Below are positions 22,410 to 35,280 of a DNA stretch of 64,000 nt, in pieces. Position 1 is the stretch's first letter. Every line of letters begins with the position of its first letter. The notes beneath the pieces are model-generated. The model did no database searches. It was not told the origin of the DNA and saw only the letters and a list, made by a program, of their open reading frames with translations. The position numbers and the translations under genes were made by a program. Source of the DNA: Malachius bipustulatus (taxonomy: Eukaryota > Arthropoda > Insecta > Coleoptera > Melyridae); assembly GCA_910589415.1 (NCBI GenBank), contig OU342633.1, forward strand, positions 54,058,404-54,122,403, read 5' to 3'.

Positions 22410-24850
22410 GAAATCACTGAAAAAGATAGATAAAATTTCAACCATAAGAATGACGCTTTTCAAGTTGTTTGAACGTACAATTAAAATGATTAAATGACTT
22501 TTGCTCGGGCTCAGGTTTCGAAGTAGTACCTATATGTAAATTTTAAGTAATATTAATAGTGATCAATGTTGAGAACTGTTCTTTTTTATCTTCTTTAAAA
22601 GATAAAATTCAGGGTAAAATTTTCACAGTTTTGACTTTTCATTATTAAGGACTAGAAATCACGCAGTTATAATCTCGAATTAATTAGAGCGCAACCAACA
22701 CACAAAACCTTAAGAGTGGTCTTAATTTCCCCTTTGTAATAATTGTAACATTCCAGAGCTTATTCGTATTCAAAGTTTAACTTCTACGAACAAGATTGCA
22801 TTGGTAAAAGTTCCGTGGAACTTCGTTCGCATTGCCTATACTCCTTAAAGCGAAAACTCTCCTCGAATTCTCTTATTAGTTGGGTACTTCTACAACTTGT
22901 TTATCAAGATTCAAATAAAGTTTTATTCCAAAATAAATGCTTGGCTCGTTAAATATTTTTTATTTCTCTTTCCTGTCTGCACATTTTTAATTGACTTTGA
23001 TAAAAGTAACTTGTATAATCCGCGTCACACATTTATATGAACGCCAACTCTTTGTTTGCTGTATGGCGAATAATTGAACAAGAATGTAGGTAATAAGGTT
23101 AGAGTCATTGATTTTATTATTATAAGTAATAATAGGAAAGTGTCAAACATTCACAAGAAAATAAAATGATACCAGTAAGTAATTAAACATAAGTCATAAA
23201 AGCTGAAAGTGGACTTAGGTATATTGTAACCTCGACTGAATCGTATTTCTACAAATAATTTAGACCTGGAATTTTTCTTTCAACCCTTAAGTGATATATA
23301 CAAAATAAACTCACTCTATACACGGTTTATTATCATTAACTTTTCTCAGATTTATAATTATTAATGAGCAACCCCGATGAATCTAATCTTAAGTTTATCT
23401 ATACGTATAATCAGTTATAAAGTCCCTTTTTGGTAGCCTCAAGCAATCAAATCAGCCCCCAGTTTAAGTTTGTTTGTAATAAACGATAACATTCCTCTTC
23501 GGTAGCCCGAAGTAATCAAAGCTGCCGTCAGGGATTTTAAATATTTTGAAGTCGTCGGTAGAGTAGGTATTCTGTCTAATAGCATAATACGCACTACATA
23601 AAACGTCTCGATGAATTTTCTAAGCTGACTGTTGCTCATTTTTTAAATGGAAAACCTACAGCCGCATATGTATACATTACGGAAAATTCTGCTTCGATAA
23701 TAATTATTGAATTAATAATTGAAAATGGAGGTGGAAAAATTCGAAGGGAAAGTCGGCAAAATCCCAAGGGGGAGGTTATAAAAAATTCAGGTTCGTCACG
23801 ATAAGTGTGGCGATTTTCAACAAAAGGTCGATCTCTAGATTTTTCACATAAAGCATTTAACTTTCCAGTCCATAAAAGTGACCCTTTTTTTATTGATGGT
23901 AACCTAATGCTTAGTTAAAAAAAGCTTAAGCATGTGTTTAAATCCAACATTAAAACAGGCGCGTTTTTAAGGTTGCCCTAGCCAACATCAACGTTACCCC
24001 AGAAACGATGTCTAAATGTAAACTTTTTGATTGTTTTGATTAGAGTACACACTGTAACGTACTTAATAAAATTATTAATGACAAATATTTGGAAATATTA
24101 ACTCAAATATTCAACAATCTCAAAATGTACCAATAATAAAAAGTAGCGTAAAGTATTCGTGGATAACGGGCAGTAGACAGCGCAACACCACGTATACGGG
24201 TGGCCAATACAGGTAGATGCGTAGATGTTAAATTTTCAAGAATTTTGGATAAAATGAAGGAATAACTCTAATTAGAAGATCACTCGTTTGCCCCTCTACA
24301 GGTCTATTCCAGCCAAATTTCCCTTAATTGGATAAATAATTATAATTTGACATCTATCATGATTTGTTTTGATAAGCAAGAAGATTAACACATCTGGTAA
24401 TAATAATCATAACTTACGCGTTAAGAAGTTCTTAGCTCACCACCAATTATTCAAGTATATTGTGTTTCAAATTCCCAAACTTAGTTAGGTGCTTAATCCA
24501 TAGCATGATGATATACGATAAACAGTGTTAGATCCTCCCGAAATTCAACCAATCTGTCTCGTTGCCACTAGTAAGGCATTTCTCTAATATAAATTACATA
24601 CAAGACGTGGCTCCATTAATCTTAACTTTGATTAACTATGACCAATCAATTTTGTATGCGACGCTACATCAGGGAACGGTTTTCCATTCAGAATCCCAAG
24701 CGAAAAGCTAGGCAGCAAATAAAATTAACTGCCTCGGTTCTTACACTCTAGAAAATTATACTTTACATAAAAACTACTTTATTTTTCTTGATTACTAATA
24801 CTCCTTAGTTTTTACTCATTTAACATCAAGTAGTATAACAGTTATTTATA
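22410..24850. other. gene-free stretch
   Basis: No gene was recognised. A 60-bp text around 23757-23815 (AATCCCAAGGGGGAGG, TATAAAAAATTCAG, TTCGTCAC) recurs at about 44838-44902. Confidence 0.3.
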
Positions 24851-24943
24851 CAACAAGTGCATAAAGTGGTACTTTTTTCGCGACTAGGAAATTTGACCGC
24901 GTCAATCCCAGAAGTGAAAAAAGGCTCTTTATGCATCATATGT
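24851..24943. repeat. short hairpin MITE (about 90 bp)
   Basis: The arms CAACAAGTGCATAAAG...ACTTTTTTCG and, in reverse complement, CATATGATGCATAAAGAGCC then TTTTTTCACTT form an imperfect hairpin. The start CAACAAG.GCATA is shared with the hairpin at 53786-53914. Confidence 0.5.
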
Positions 24944-26640
24944 TTCATACAAAATTTTATTTACGAGTGACTGAAGTTAGAGCGAAAAGTTAGTATTACA
25001 ATTAAAAAAAAAACACCTCTAATGTACCTACTTATATATCCATCTCACTCTAATGTTGGGAATGTACACATTATTTAGTAACTGTGATATTGAATGTACT
25101 TTTGTTGGGGTTATTAACATTAAATTTTGATCCCAATCCATTTTATAACAAAAATAACTAATAATTGTACATATATACTGTTTGGTTAGGATAATCCAAG
25201 AACGTCAGCTTGAACCAAGAACGACGATACGTGAAATGCCTGTAATGGGAGTAGCGGGTCATGCTCTCGTCTCTCGGCAAGCCTGCAGGGACGAGGACGC
25301 AGGAAGCAGTGTGTGTGGACTGTAAACGGGAGATCAGATTGTATGCACTCTTCACGATAATCATATATTTTATGAACTAAGAAACAAGTAAAAAAGTAAA
25401 TTTTATCAATCACTCATAGATAAATAGTTATACATAAACGTAAGCATATACATAAATGTATTGTGATCCTCAGGTTTAGACCTTTTTCTTTAATATTTCT
25501 ATTAGATTTTATCGCTAAAAGATAAAAACAAAAGCTGTATCATGTATAGCATTGTATTATTATTAAGAGCGTCCCTTCCGTATTCTTGTGAAAAATTGCC
25601 CATATTTCAGCAAGATATCACTCACAGAGGGAATAAAATAGACGTAAACCCTATCGATAGAAGCTAAATGTGTCCAAGTCTCATCTAAAGGCGAAGCCAA
25701 GTGATAACTCCCTGAGGCTTCCGGGATCTATGTAGATATTCATCTTTTTGTTTTCCCCGATCCTAGAGATTTGCGAGTGGAACTCTCTCGAATCGTTATC
25801 TACAGTAAAGTCCGGGAGCTTGTTAGATCCTTCTGATCTTAAAGTGAATTATAATTACGTGAAGTGTATATAATCTGCATAATTTTAAAAGCAACTGAAT
25901 TGAAATGTTGCTCAAAGTTGTGTAAATTTGAGTTACTCAAATGACTATTAATTTGATATAAAGGTTTTTTATATTTTACTTAGGTACCTTATTAGTTTAT
26001 AATGACCTCTTTTGATAATAGGTTTACTTCACTCATTATCTAGGTCAAATTGGCTTCGTCATCTCAGTATAGACTCGTAAAGTTTACTCTCCGCAGGGTT
26101 GTAGAGAGAATACAGAGCAATGAATACTGATCTAATGTAACAGGAGATGCATTCTCTGGATAACTACCTGGAGGCTTTGTAATATCAGTAATACCCTGGA
26201 TATTCCACACTCTACAGTTTACGGAATGCATCTGTGTCACGTTTTCCTTAGCAGAATTAATATGGTATTCCTTCTCACTTGTAGACTGGGAATATTTATA
26301 ACCTGCAGGGATAATTTAAATATGGGACGAGAGGTGGGTTGGAAATTACTGCAATGTCTAAGGGATCGTACTGTAAGTTTATTAAAGCACTTTACATGAA
26401 TCTCATCTCTTTCAATTCCAGAGATTCCGTTATATCTTACCTTAAGTTAAGCCACGACCTCGCAGTTTTGCAATAGTTCCTATCAATATCACCATTCCTA
26501 GTCGCATAATTATATAAATGGATATAGATATAGTTTATTTGCATGCCATGAAGATAAATTTACTCAAAATTCTATTATTTTATTATACAGGCTGTCGGGG
26601 GAATTATACAGTCCAAGAATATTCGGAATATCGTATTGCT
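24944..26640. other. gene-free stretch with an exon-like block on the minus strand (25190-25335)
   Basis: On the minus strand an acceptor-like CCCGTTTACAG (about 25322-25332) is followed by a GC-richer open stretch reading STHTASCVLVPAGLPRDESM then TRYSHYRHF. I do not recognise it, and a second frame is open as well, so this may be a non-coding exon or chance. The rest holds nothing recognisable. Confidence 0.25.
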
Positions 26641-26646
26641 GCACAG

Positions 26647-26825
26647 TGGTGCCGTGACCAGGATTCGATCTTCAGTTGGGAAAGTTTTCGGCATTAGCAC
26701 AGTACCTACCTAATAATTTAATCAGATTGATCGTCAGCGTAAGCAAACAAGCTGAAAATCTGTTTACTTGAAGCTTCACGTAATAATTTTGATAAAACGT
26801 GGATATTTCCTTTGTTGGTCGAAAA
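26647..26825 (+). mobile_element. LTR-retrotransposon leader relic with tRNA-His primer-binding site, copy 2
   Basis: The same 18-nt TGGTGCCGTGACCAGGAT as at 22239 and 38503 lies at 26647-26664, preceded by GCACA, a possible LTR end in CA. Downstream text matches copy 1 for about 170 bp (GTTGGGAAAGT, ACAGTACCTA, ATAATTTAATC, ATTGATCG, GCAAACAA, AAAACGTGGATA) with small insertions. Confidence 0.5.
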
Positions 26826-26948
26826 TTTTTGCAACATAATATCATTTAAATTTTTTTTTATCATTATAACATTCTTGTGAAAAAGCTCCATAGACGTGAA
26901 TCGGCAACTTCAACAATTTGAAATTAACTTTATATCAAATAAGGAATA

Positions 26949-27402
26949 TACAGGTTGTTAAGAAAATGACGGATAAACTCTTCAGTACATTGTAGGGGAC
27001 ACGCAGTAGAGTACGGGAAAAATAATTTTAAAAATTTTGGTCTTCAATTTGGTGAGATAAAAAATGCATAAGTTAACATTTTACTATCTTTGTTTTTCAG
27101 TATTTGCAAAAAATAAATCATTTTACAGATATAAAAAGGGTACATTAATCAATTAAAAAAATTGCTTAAGATGTAGGTATTACTGGCTTGGAAAATTTAA
27201 TAAGAATTTTTTTTCTTTTCTAAGATGCTTAAAAAAAGCATTTGGCAATCGTGTTAAACGTTGCCAACGTTATTGTTCAATTTTTTGCTTATATCTTTTA
27301 AAATGTAGCTTTCGATTTTTAAAAATTATTTTTCCCGTACTTTACTGAGTGTCCCCTACAATGTACTGAAGAGTTCATGCGTCATTTTCTCACCACCCTG
27401 TA
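26949..27402. repeat. MITE with about 80-bp terminal inverted repeats
   Basis: The left arm begins TACAGGTTGTTAAGAAAATG and continues ACTCTTCAGTACATTGTAGG then GGACACGCAGTAGAGTACGG. The reverse complement of the right arm (27318-27402) begins TACAGGGTGGTGAGAAAATG and continues with the same blocks and few changes, through GGGAAAAATAATTTTT. The interior is about 280 bp and non-coding. Confidence 0.75.
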
Positions 27403-28499
27403 GAAATAGCTAATCTAAATCAGTGCATTATTTGAAATTCTCATTTATCTGGATAATATAAAATTTAGTTTTTATAATACCAAACTTTTGTCTCCCAAGA
27501 TTCCCTAAAAAGTATTTTAGGGGCTCTGACTATTAAACTTGAGGGTTAGCAAGCGTGACTGGCAGACAGACGGATAAAGAAACGATCCTAAGAGATTCCC
27601 AAAAAAATTCACACATCACTTATTTTAATTGCTTCACAGTCTAAGTTTTTCAACTAAAATAAACAAAATTGTAAACAGCATGAAGGGAAGCCTACTAGAT
27701 AAGCGTGTATGGTTTGTCTGCGAAAGTTCTCGTGAAACAAAGAAAGTGAAAAATTACAAGGAAAGAATTTGGGTTATGACGTGTACACAGTGATGAGCCT
27801 GGAAGCTCTTTGGTAGGAGAATCGAAGTCTGAATGCAGATGAGTTTTTTACACAGCTAATATCTCGGTTCCGAAAATATCATCTGTTCGAGCTGATATAG
27901 AAAGGCTTAAAGAAACTGAATTATAAGCAGACGGAATCTGTGTATACGGCCCCGCATAAATATCAAAGGATTAGCACCAGAGAAGCTCTCACTGCGTTTT
28001 TTTTGCCGGTGATTCAAGAGTATGTCATAAATCACTAGATCGGAAGCAGAAGTTAGAATCAAATGAATTATTTATCAAGATTACATAATGTCAGATAAAG
28101 GTTGAACTTTGCCGTCTTTTCGACCTCAGCTTTTGTCTTTTTAGTCACTGCAGCATTATAATATTCCCCAGACTTTTATTAATCATGTTTGGCAAAGATT
28201 ACTCTAGATCCATGATTAATTTTATAGTTTCAGAATACATAAATCCATGCATGATTAATATAAATCTATACAACTTTTGTCTTCATTATCTTCACGAAAT
28301 ATCTTTTCAAAATCGTTTTATTGTTATTCATTTTTGAGAGATACATATTTAATCTTAGAGATTAATATTATAATCTATCGTAGCTTCTATTGATTTTAAT
28401 TTTTGTTTTAATTTTTTGTTAAGTTCTTTTTCCCTTTAACCTGGTGGGCGACAGGGAGCTTGTAGAGACAGGAGAAAGATATCCTACATCCTAGAGACA
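27403..28499. other. gene-free stretch
   Basis: Nothing recognisable; no repeat structure was evident. Confidence 0.3.
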
Positions 28500-28985
28500 G
28501 ACATTCTTCTCATTGCCTGAGGAAGTTCAGTTTTATTTATTTATATATTTATTTATTTCAATGACATCCACCCAACAGCCAAAGCCAATTATTGGTGAGA
28601 AAAATAATTATTATAATGGAACGTTATATAACAAAAGTAAGAGTCACAACAATTACTGGAAATCTATGACTAATGACTATTGACTCTATTTGACAGAAGA
28701 TTCTTATCACCACATTCAATGACACGATCCTGGAATACCTATCTGTGGCATCCTTGTGTCATAATGGCAAAGTAAATTTTTAAGTCATCGGCATAGAGCA
28801 GACAACTATAAAATCGTTTGTAAAAATGTTAAAAAGCAATGAACCCACAAGGGAACCTTGGGACACCATCAAAGCTATCGAAACTCTGGTAAAAAATTTT
28901 GGTACTCCTAATGTTCAGTCTAGCGACAGGAGTCTTCCACTCCGGTGAGTTTTTTTTCCCGATATAGGACTGATGGTAAACTAGA
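28500..28985 (-). mobile_element. LINE reverse transcriptase relic, minus strand
   Basis: On the minus strand the frame pieces around 28780-28890 give SQGSLVGSLLFNIFTNDF and, shifted, CLLYADDLKIYF. These are the PQGS...LLFN.F.ND and YADD boxes of a Jockey/CR1-like reverse transcriptase. Towards its 3' side the element runs into a TTTA/AAAT-rich tail at about 28535-28560, a common LINE 3' end. Only about 0.5 kb remains. Confidence 0.6.
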
Positions 28986-28989
28986 AGTA

Positions 28990-31900
28990 TAGGTCGATCG
29001 CGAACTTCCCCGATTCTTAGACCCCAATCGTCGCTATCGGTCCAGAAGAAGAGAAATTCTTTTTTATTCGGTTTTTAGTCGGGGTCTATCTTTCTCTTGA
29101 ATACTTTAGATTTGCACTGTTGCTAGACCGAATAAAAATTCCTTGAAGCCATTTTACGATTGTAACAATACAGGTTCATTGAATTTCTTTACCAGCTGGC
29201 CGGAAATTCGGTTTCCGAAATTGATGAATTTTTTTGTCAATTTTGCAAATAAATAAATGCATCTCTACGAAGCATTTATAAAATTATTTTTGACCAAAAA
29301 CTTTCTAAGCTTTTATTGTTTTCATTTACCTCAACGCAAGTCTGCTTGTATGAAAAAGAACACATATAGAGGTAACACTATTATAGATAGTAACACTTAC
29401 AATGTTTACGCTTGGGGAGACGATAAACATACTAGAGAGAAAAGCGCGTTGGCCTGTAAAACATCCATTTTCCTTGTCGATTCGATAGGTAGGTACGAGT
29501 ACCATAAAATCTACAGCAGTTAGGTATGCCTAATAATATTCAAACGAGAACGTCATCTGGAGGATATTTTGTAACCAAACAAGCTCCTTATAGCGATAGA
29601 GGGTGCCGCTTTGGCTACTGTCACTTTTCCAATCTTCTTGCCAAGGGTAGGATTGGAATCCCTAGCTTTCCCTTGGGCCTAACGCGGTAGAAATTCAAAT
29701 TATATTCCAGCATTTCAAGCTGTCCTTAATACAATATTTCCCATGAGAATTTACTAAGACTCCTTTATCATATTATTACCTGATATGTGTTCGGCCGTAG
29801 TTTAAAATCGATTGATTTTTCGTGGCTTTGGCTTAATAACTTGGACGCCATACTGCGTTCTCCAGTTTGCCGTTGCTTAGTTTGACATGTTTCAAATAAT
29901 TTCATTAGGTGGATTAATTTAACAAGTATCAACACCACTGAAATTCAGATAAGGTTGAAACCAATATTCTCATATTATAACTTTAGAAATGTTCTCATTA
30001 ACGATATCAAGTTTAATAAGGGAGTTTTGTGGATTTTATTATAGTACCTATAAGTAAGGAAAGTTCTGGAAATGAAATTTCGCTTTTAGGATGATTTGGG
30101 TTGTCATTTTGTCATACGCTATTATTCTCATAATTAGGCAGCAAATTAGCAAACAAAACTTACTAAAATTCCAGATCCCAGATCGTAACATTTTATTAAA
30201 ATTACCAAAATAATTTTCAAATATTCAATTTTTATGCGGTATATTCTTGGCAGTACAACATACAGTAAAATATCATATTAACGCATCTTAATTTATGGAG
30301 AGCGGATGTAAATAGTTAGCTAAAACGGAGTTCTTCATTACCATGCGCGTTATTTCAGTAATTTATCAAGGAATTACTTTTGCTTATACAAACCTACTCC
30401 AAATAGCAATTTATATGCGCCCTCCGGTTCATTTTGAGTAAGTGTGATAATTGTTTGCCTTAATGGAGACAGATGATGTGTGATGTAGAGTTTTGGCTTT
30501 GAAATGTTTCTATTTCTGGTACAAATTAATTAATGTTTTTTCCTTTATAATTCCCTAATAATTATTTGAGTAAAAAAATAAATTAGTGTCGGAACAGAAA
30601 AATTATTTACCACCTTCAATGACAAAACAACTTGCATAACCAGAAAATGAGCCTTTGCACATACCTTTCTGTAATGAGAATCAAAACAGTGTTGTAATTT
30701 TTTGTAATTTTTTTTATTGCAACACGACGGTCTAAATCACAGAGTCAAGAGTCGTTGATATGGCAAAAAAATCATGTATTTATGCTCGATTATGTCGAAT
30801 AATGCAAAATTAATCTCAAGAGGGAACACGTATAAAATTCATAAACCTGGTATCGAAATGAGTGGCACACATTATTATGTATTTGTTTATGTGGAATTTT
30901 GGGTGGCGTCGTTCTTGTGATGGAGTGTTTTGTTTTTTATTTTACACGGTATAATTACTTTCTAATTTCTGGATGTCTGTCTTAAAGGTGTTTGTCAGGA
31001 CTCTTCCGCTTTTATTTATTTTTGTTAGTTTATAAGGTGTCGACCTTGACTTTGGGCCTTGAAACTTATGGATCGTTTGAACATGGGCTGAAACAGCGCT
31101 TCAATTTTCATTCCAACAGTGTTGTTGGGTGACGGACCAGCCAAAGTGATAAAGGTGATATGTGCAGGATGATCTGAATTTGAAAATGACAACATATGGT
31201 CAGGCTATGTTAACTTTATGAAATATACATTAACGTAATTTATTTATAGCTCACCCCTACCTAATTGTGATTAGAAATTTGTGCCATTTTGCACGTTGTG
31301 GTGGGTTCATGCTTCTCGTTCTAGTGCGGTTTCGGACAAATTTGAAAAGCCCCCCGACTGCAACGAGAGAAAGCAATAATTCTTTTTCTTGTCTCTTAGA
31401 AATTAGGGAAGAACAAATAATTTTTGCATACCTGTAATAATTTAAATAATAAATGCTTCAATTTAAGTACGCTTCAATATGCGATAATATAAAATCGTAG
31501 TTTATAAAAATAAAGATCAATTATTGAGAGCCACAGCAGGTTTTAGCTCAAAAGTTGATGGGAATATTTCTCCCGTTTTCTGACAGGACCGGCAACTGTT
31601 GAGCTGATCTAATTTGGACCGCACGATTTCAGGTTATACTAGAACTTGCCATGTTCTTGTTGTATATTACATTAGTTCAATTATTCATATTAAATCTTGG
31701 TTCAGGTCCAAGTCCAATAGAGCTCAAATTTAAGACCTCTTTGGCAAGTTACTATGTTCGAGAGATCCTATATTCCTTTGATTAAAGCCGTATCCTTAAT
31801 GTATGTACTATAAGCAGATATGTATACTTTATGTACTTGTGAAGACAGGAGACGTTATATAGTCTCCCTAATAATAAGAGGTAGGTACTTATATGTGTAT

Positions 31901-32035
31901 GACTTATTATTGACGTGCTGTAACCCCCTTTCCACCCTTCTGCAGAGCAAAAGGACAGTAGGAGACACTTAGCAGCCAGCAGCTCAGATAAAATTAACCC
32001 ACCTTGGCAAAGACACACATATGAGCGACGTCACA
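28990..32035. other. gene-free stretch
   Basis: No gene was recognised. A short frame at 29257-29523 is open but without family resemblance. Confidence 0.3.
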
Positions 32036-33330
32036 GGGCAAGGGAAACTCGACATAAGTTTAACAATGTTTTATTAATAAATAACAATTGATAAATTCGC
32101 AATAAATAGTTGTAAATGAATAACAAAACAATTAGGTACAAATAGATAGCAATCAATAAATAGGTACAAATGGGTAGGTAATAATAAAAAACAATAAATC
32201 ACAGTCGATGGACATAAATTCTTTCTTAAGATGTAAAAGGTGACGATGGCCAGATCAGGAGAAAATATTTATTTGTTACAAGCAAAAATCAAAATTGTGA
32301 AACAGTGAGGCTGAGTATCGAATTTTCAAAGCAAAATTAAATTATTAAAGTAAAATCTTGTGGTAAAATTTACACAAAATCATGATACGAGGCCTTGTAC
32401 TTAGCTTGGAGGTAGATTTCGCAGATGGAGGCGATCAGTACGTCATGATTTTCTGACTGGAAACAGTCAGTGGTGGTTGGGTCCAACCAGAAACGGGGGC
32501 CCTGGTGTCAGGACGTCTCCCGGAGTTTCAGCCTTTCCTGCAGTTCCAGGTGACAGGTCGGTGGTGTAGGAGGGATGGCGGGGACTGTACGCTCATTGTC
32601 CCATTACAGGTCCCATCAGGATTCCCACTACAGGTCCCATCGGAGTCCCATCACGGGTCTCATCAGGAGTGCCATCCTCATCACGGGGGTTTCATCCCGC
32701 TACGACAGAAATGACGTACTTAGTATTTTGAAGCGATTTGCAGAGGCCATCGGATCTGGAGGTGGTTCACAAGAGAACAGAAACAAATTTGATTGAACCC
32801 CAATCCAGTCCGAGAACCTCAAATTAAATATTAACAATTAATAAAAATTAACTAACAATATGAAAATTAAAGGTGATAAAAATTAACTAATAACATGAAA
32901 ATTAAATTATACGTGACAGGCGAGATCACGCCATTTTGTTTGCGTCCGATGACAGGATTAATCCGCAAAGTTTGACGGTGCTAGAGGCATAAATCAAATA
33001 TCAAAGAATCATAAATTGAACACAAAATAGGTGTCATTTACTACAAAAGCCTATTACTTACCCGCTTGGACAGGAGAACAAATAAAAATTAGCCAGCCAT
33101 TGATTTCAGACTATTTTGCTTGCTTGTCTGAAGTATGAATGACCGACTCGACCCCATCACCTTTCCTCGTCACTATCGCTTCTCACGGGACAGAACGAGC
33201 CACCACGAACTCTGCCTGTTGCAACGTCAAGTTCGCCCGCGAAGATCGACTAGTTTCAATTCAAATTACGCTCCAGAAGGGAACTTATAATAGCAGGGCT
33301 ATTATAACGTTACAGTGCCTGCTGAGTCTG
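32036..33330. other. GC-richer non-coding block, possibly LTR or promoter DNA
   Basis: 32400-32800 and 33100-33330 are much richer in G+C than the flanks. Between about 32600 and 32695 the phrase CCCATCA.GGG/GTCCCATC repeats loosely four to five times. On the minus strand 33060-33330 has a TATA-like ATTATAAG near the far end and a donor-like GTAAGT at about 33053-33058, as in an untranslated first exon or an LTR. No protein is convincing. Confidence 0.3.
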
Positions 33331-33849
33331 TATCACCTGATTGGATATCATCCTGAAGCTGCATGTTACTGGCTGATAACGCAGTTCTGGTGGTGCTTCC
33401 AGACTCATTAGTCCAGTTTGAGAATTGCATATGCTTTTACTCGTGCTCAGAAATGTTAATTTCGCGAATATTTTTTGTCTTTTGCATACACAAACTGATA
33501 AGATATAACAAAATTCAGTTTCACAGTCAAAAAATCAGGTCTCTGACACAAATGCCATTTTTATCCTTCGCAGTGTCAAATGACACAGATGTCTTTAAAA
33601 CATATTGAAGAATAATTCCTTTTAGGCGTATATACGCGCTCGCTTCCACTGGCCTGGACGAACAGGATTGTTTGATGGGATTTGCTTTCCATAGTGTAAT
33701 GTTTTAGATAAAGGTACATTCAAAAATTTCTTTACTTAGCATGTGCACGGGATTGATAGGCAAGAAAAGCACGTCTAAGGCTGTAAGAAGAACCAAGCGG
33801 CAAACGTGCGGAACTTGTAAATATAAAAATAAAAAGCGATGTAGTAAGT

Positions 33850-34815
33850 GAACCTGCTAGATGCAAACACAGACCACATGACTGCAAAATTACAATTCGA
33901 AAAGAACTTTAAGGTAAGAATGAAGATCTGGAGGGATGGAATGAACAAACAGACGGTAACAAGCTTGGGCAGTGGGCAAATGTATTTCAATCAGAAATAT
34001 ATTCAATTCTTTATAGCGTAAGAGAGAACAACAGAAACAGGCAGATTAACATACCCACACAAAGTCAGGTAGTTCTAAGGGCTATAGAAACCCCAAGATA
34101 ACGTCCAGACCACTTTAGGAATTGCTTGAACATCTTTAAAGCCTGACGGAAAGAAAACAAGTCGTCTTGATGTGGGTGTCAGGACACAGCGGAATCACCG
34201 GGCACCGGCAATGAAAAAGCCGACGAGGTAACGTCGTCAGCCTAGAAGTGGGATCTAGGCTGAATATGTTGACCCAGAACTGGCCCTGGAAGCACCAGAA
34301 AGTACAGCACGAGGTCAAGTAAATAAATATATGGGTTATGAGAAAGCATCAAGAATATTAGGATGAAAGAACATCAACATGGGAAAGTCTTCATTAAGGT
34401 ACACAAAAAGAAGACACCTGAAGAACCGTTTTCACTTAGCAGGAATCAGTTGCGTATCAGAGTGAAATTACTGACGGGACATATTGCCCTAAAAGAACAC
34501 TGAAATAAAATAGGATTGTTCAATGGAGACATAAGCTGCCGAGTATGCAGTAAGGCCCAAGAGACAGCTAAGCATGTCGTGTGGGAATACGAAGCACTTA
34601 GACCGCAGAAGACAGGAAATATACGGACAACCGACAACCAAAAATGAGTTCGGAAGAATATGCCATTCATTCAGTGATGTGGCTGTACAAACTAGTTCAG
34701 GGGACCAGACTGACAGAATGGTTGGCATGAAGCGAAGGGGATAAGCACAATAAGCCCATGAGGCTGAGGTGCTTCCGGTGATCCTGAATCAGACAACCCT
34801 TGAAAGAAAAAAAAA
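33850..34815 (+). mobile_element. LINE (Jockey/R1-like) 3' end with RNase H and poly(A) tail
   Basis: RNase H pieces are readable in shifting frames: TDGNKLGQWANVFQSEIYSI (about 33950-34011) with the catalytic D and E, then SVRENNRNRQI, and about 34165-34210 VLMWVSGHSGITG. They are followed by a cysteine block SCRVCSKAQETAKHVVW (about 34533-34580) and a conserved tail VMWLYKLVQGTRLTEWL (about 34680-34730). A poly(A)-like GAAAGAAAAAAAAA ends the element at about 34815. Multiple frameshifts make it dead. Confidence 0.7.
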
Positions 34816-35041
34816 GTTGACTACCCCTTACTCACTACAAAACTTACTCTTGCTGGATGAAACAAATTGATATAATAATGAATTATTATATCAACTTATG
34901 TGACAGACTGATGAGATGGAAATAACCATTGAAACATCGATGTCTCTGTCTTCACCATACCGTTAGGGCAAGTGTATCGTTCAGAAAGCATTATTATTAC
35001 TCTTGCTGGAGAAAATGTATCTACCTATACTAACTTTCTAA

Positions 35042-35277
35042 GGGCCGGTTGTTCGTACGTCAGTTAAAAATTTTGAGATATTTACTGATTTTAAAATGCC
35101 CTGTATTATCAAACCATTGGTCTGATATTTCTGAAAATGAATTCTGCTCGCTTTAAGAAGAGTTAATTACTGATTAAAACACAAGATCATTAATTATATT
35201 CGCCGTATTTTCAAAATTTGCAATTTAAAATCAGTAGTTATCTCAAAATTTTTAACTGACGTACGAACAACCGGCCC
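35042..35277. repeat. PIF/Harbinger-like MITE with TAA target duplication
   Basis: The left arm GGGCCGGTTGTTCGTACGTC continues AGTTAAAAATTTTGAGATA. The right arm, from 35220 to 35277, is its near-perfect reverse complement. Both flanks read TAA (35039-35041 and 35278-35280), the 3-bp target duplication characteristic of PIF/Harbinger elements, whose ends also often start GGGCC. There is no coding interior. Confidence 0.75.
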
Positions 35278-35280
35278 TAA

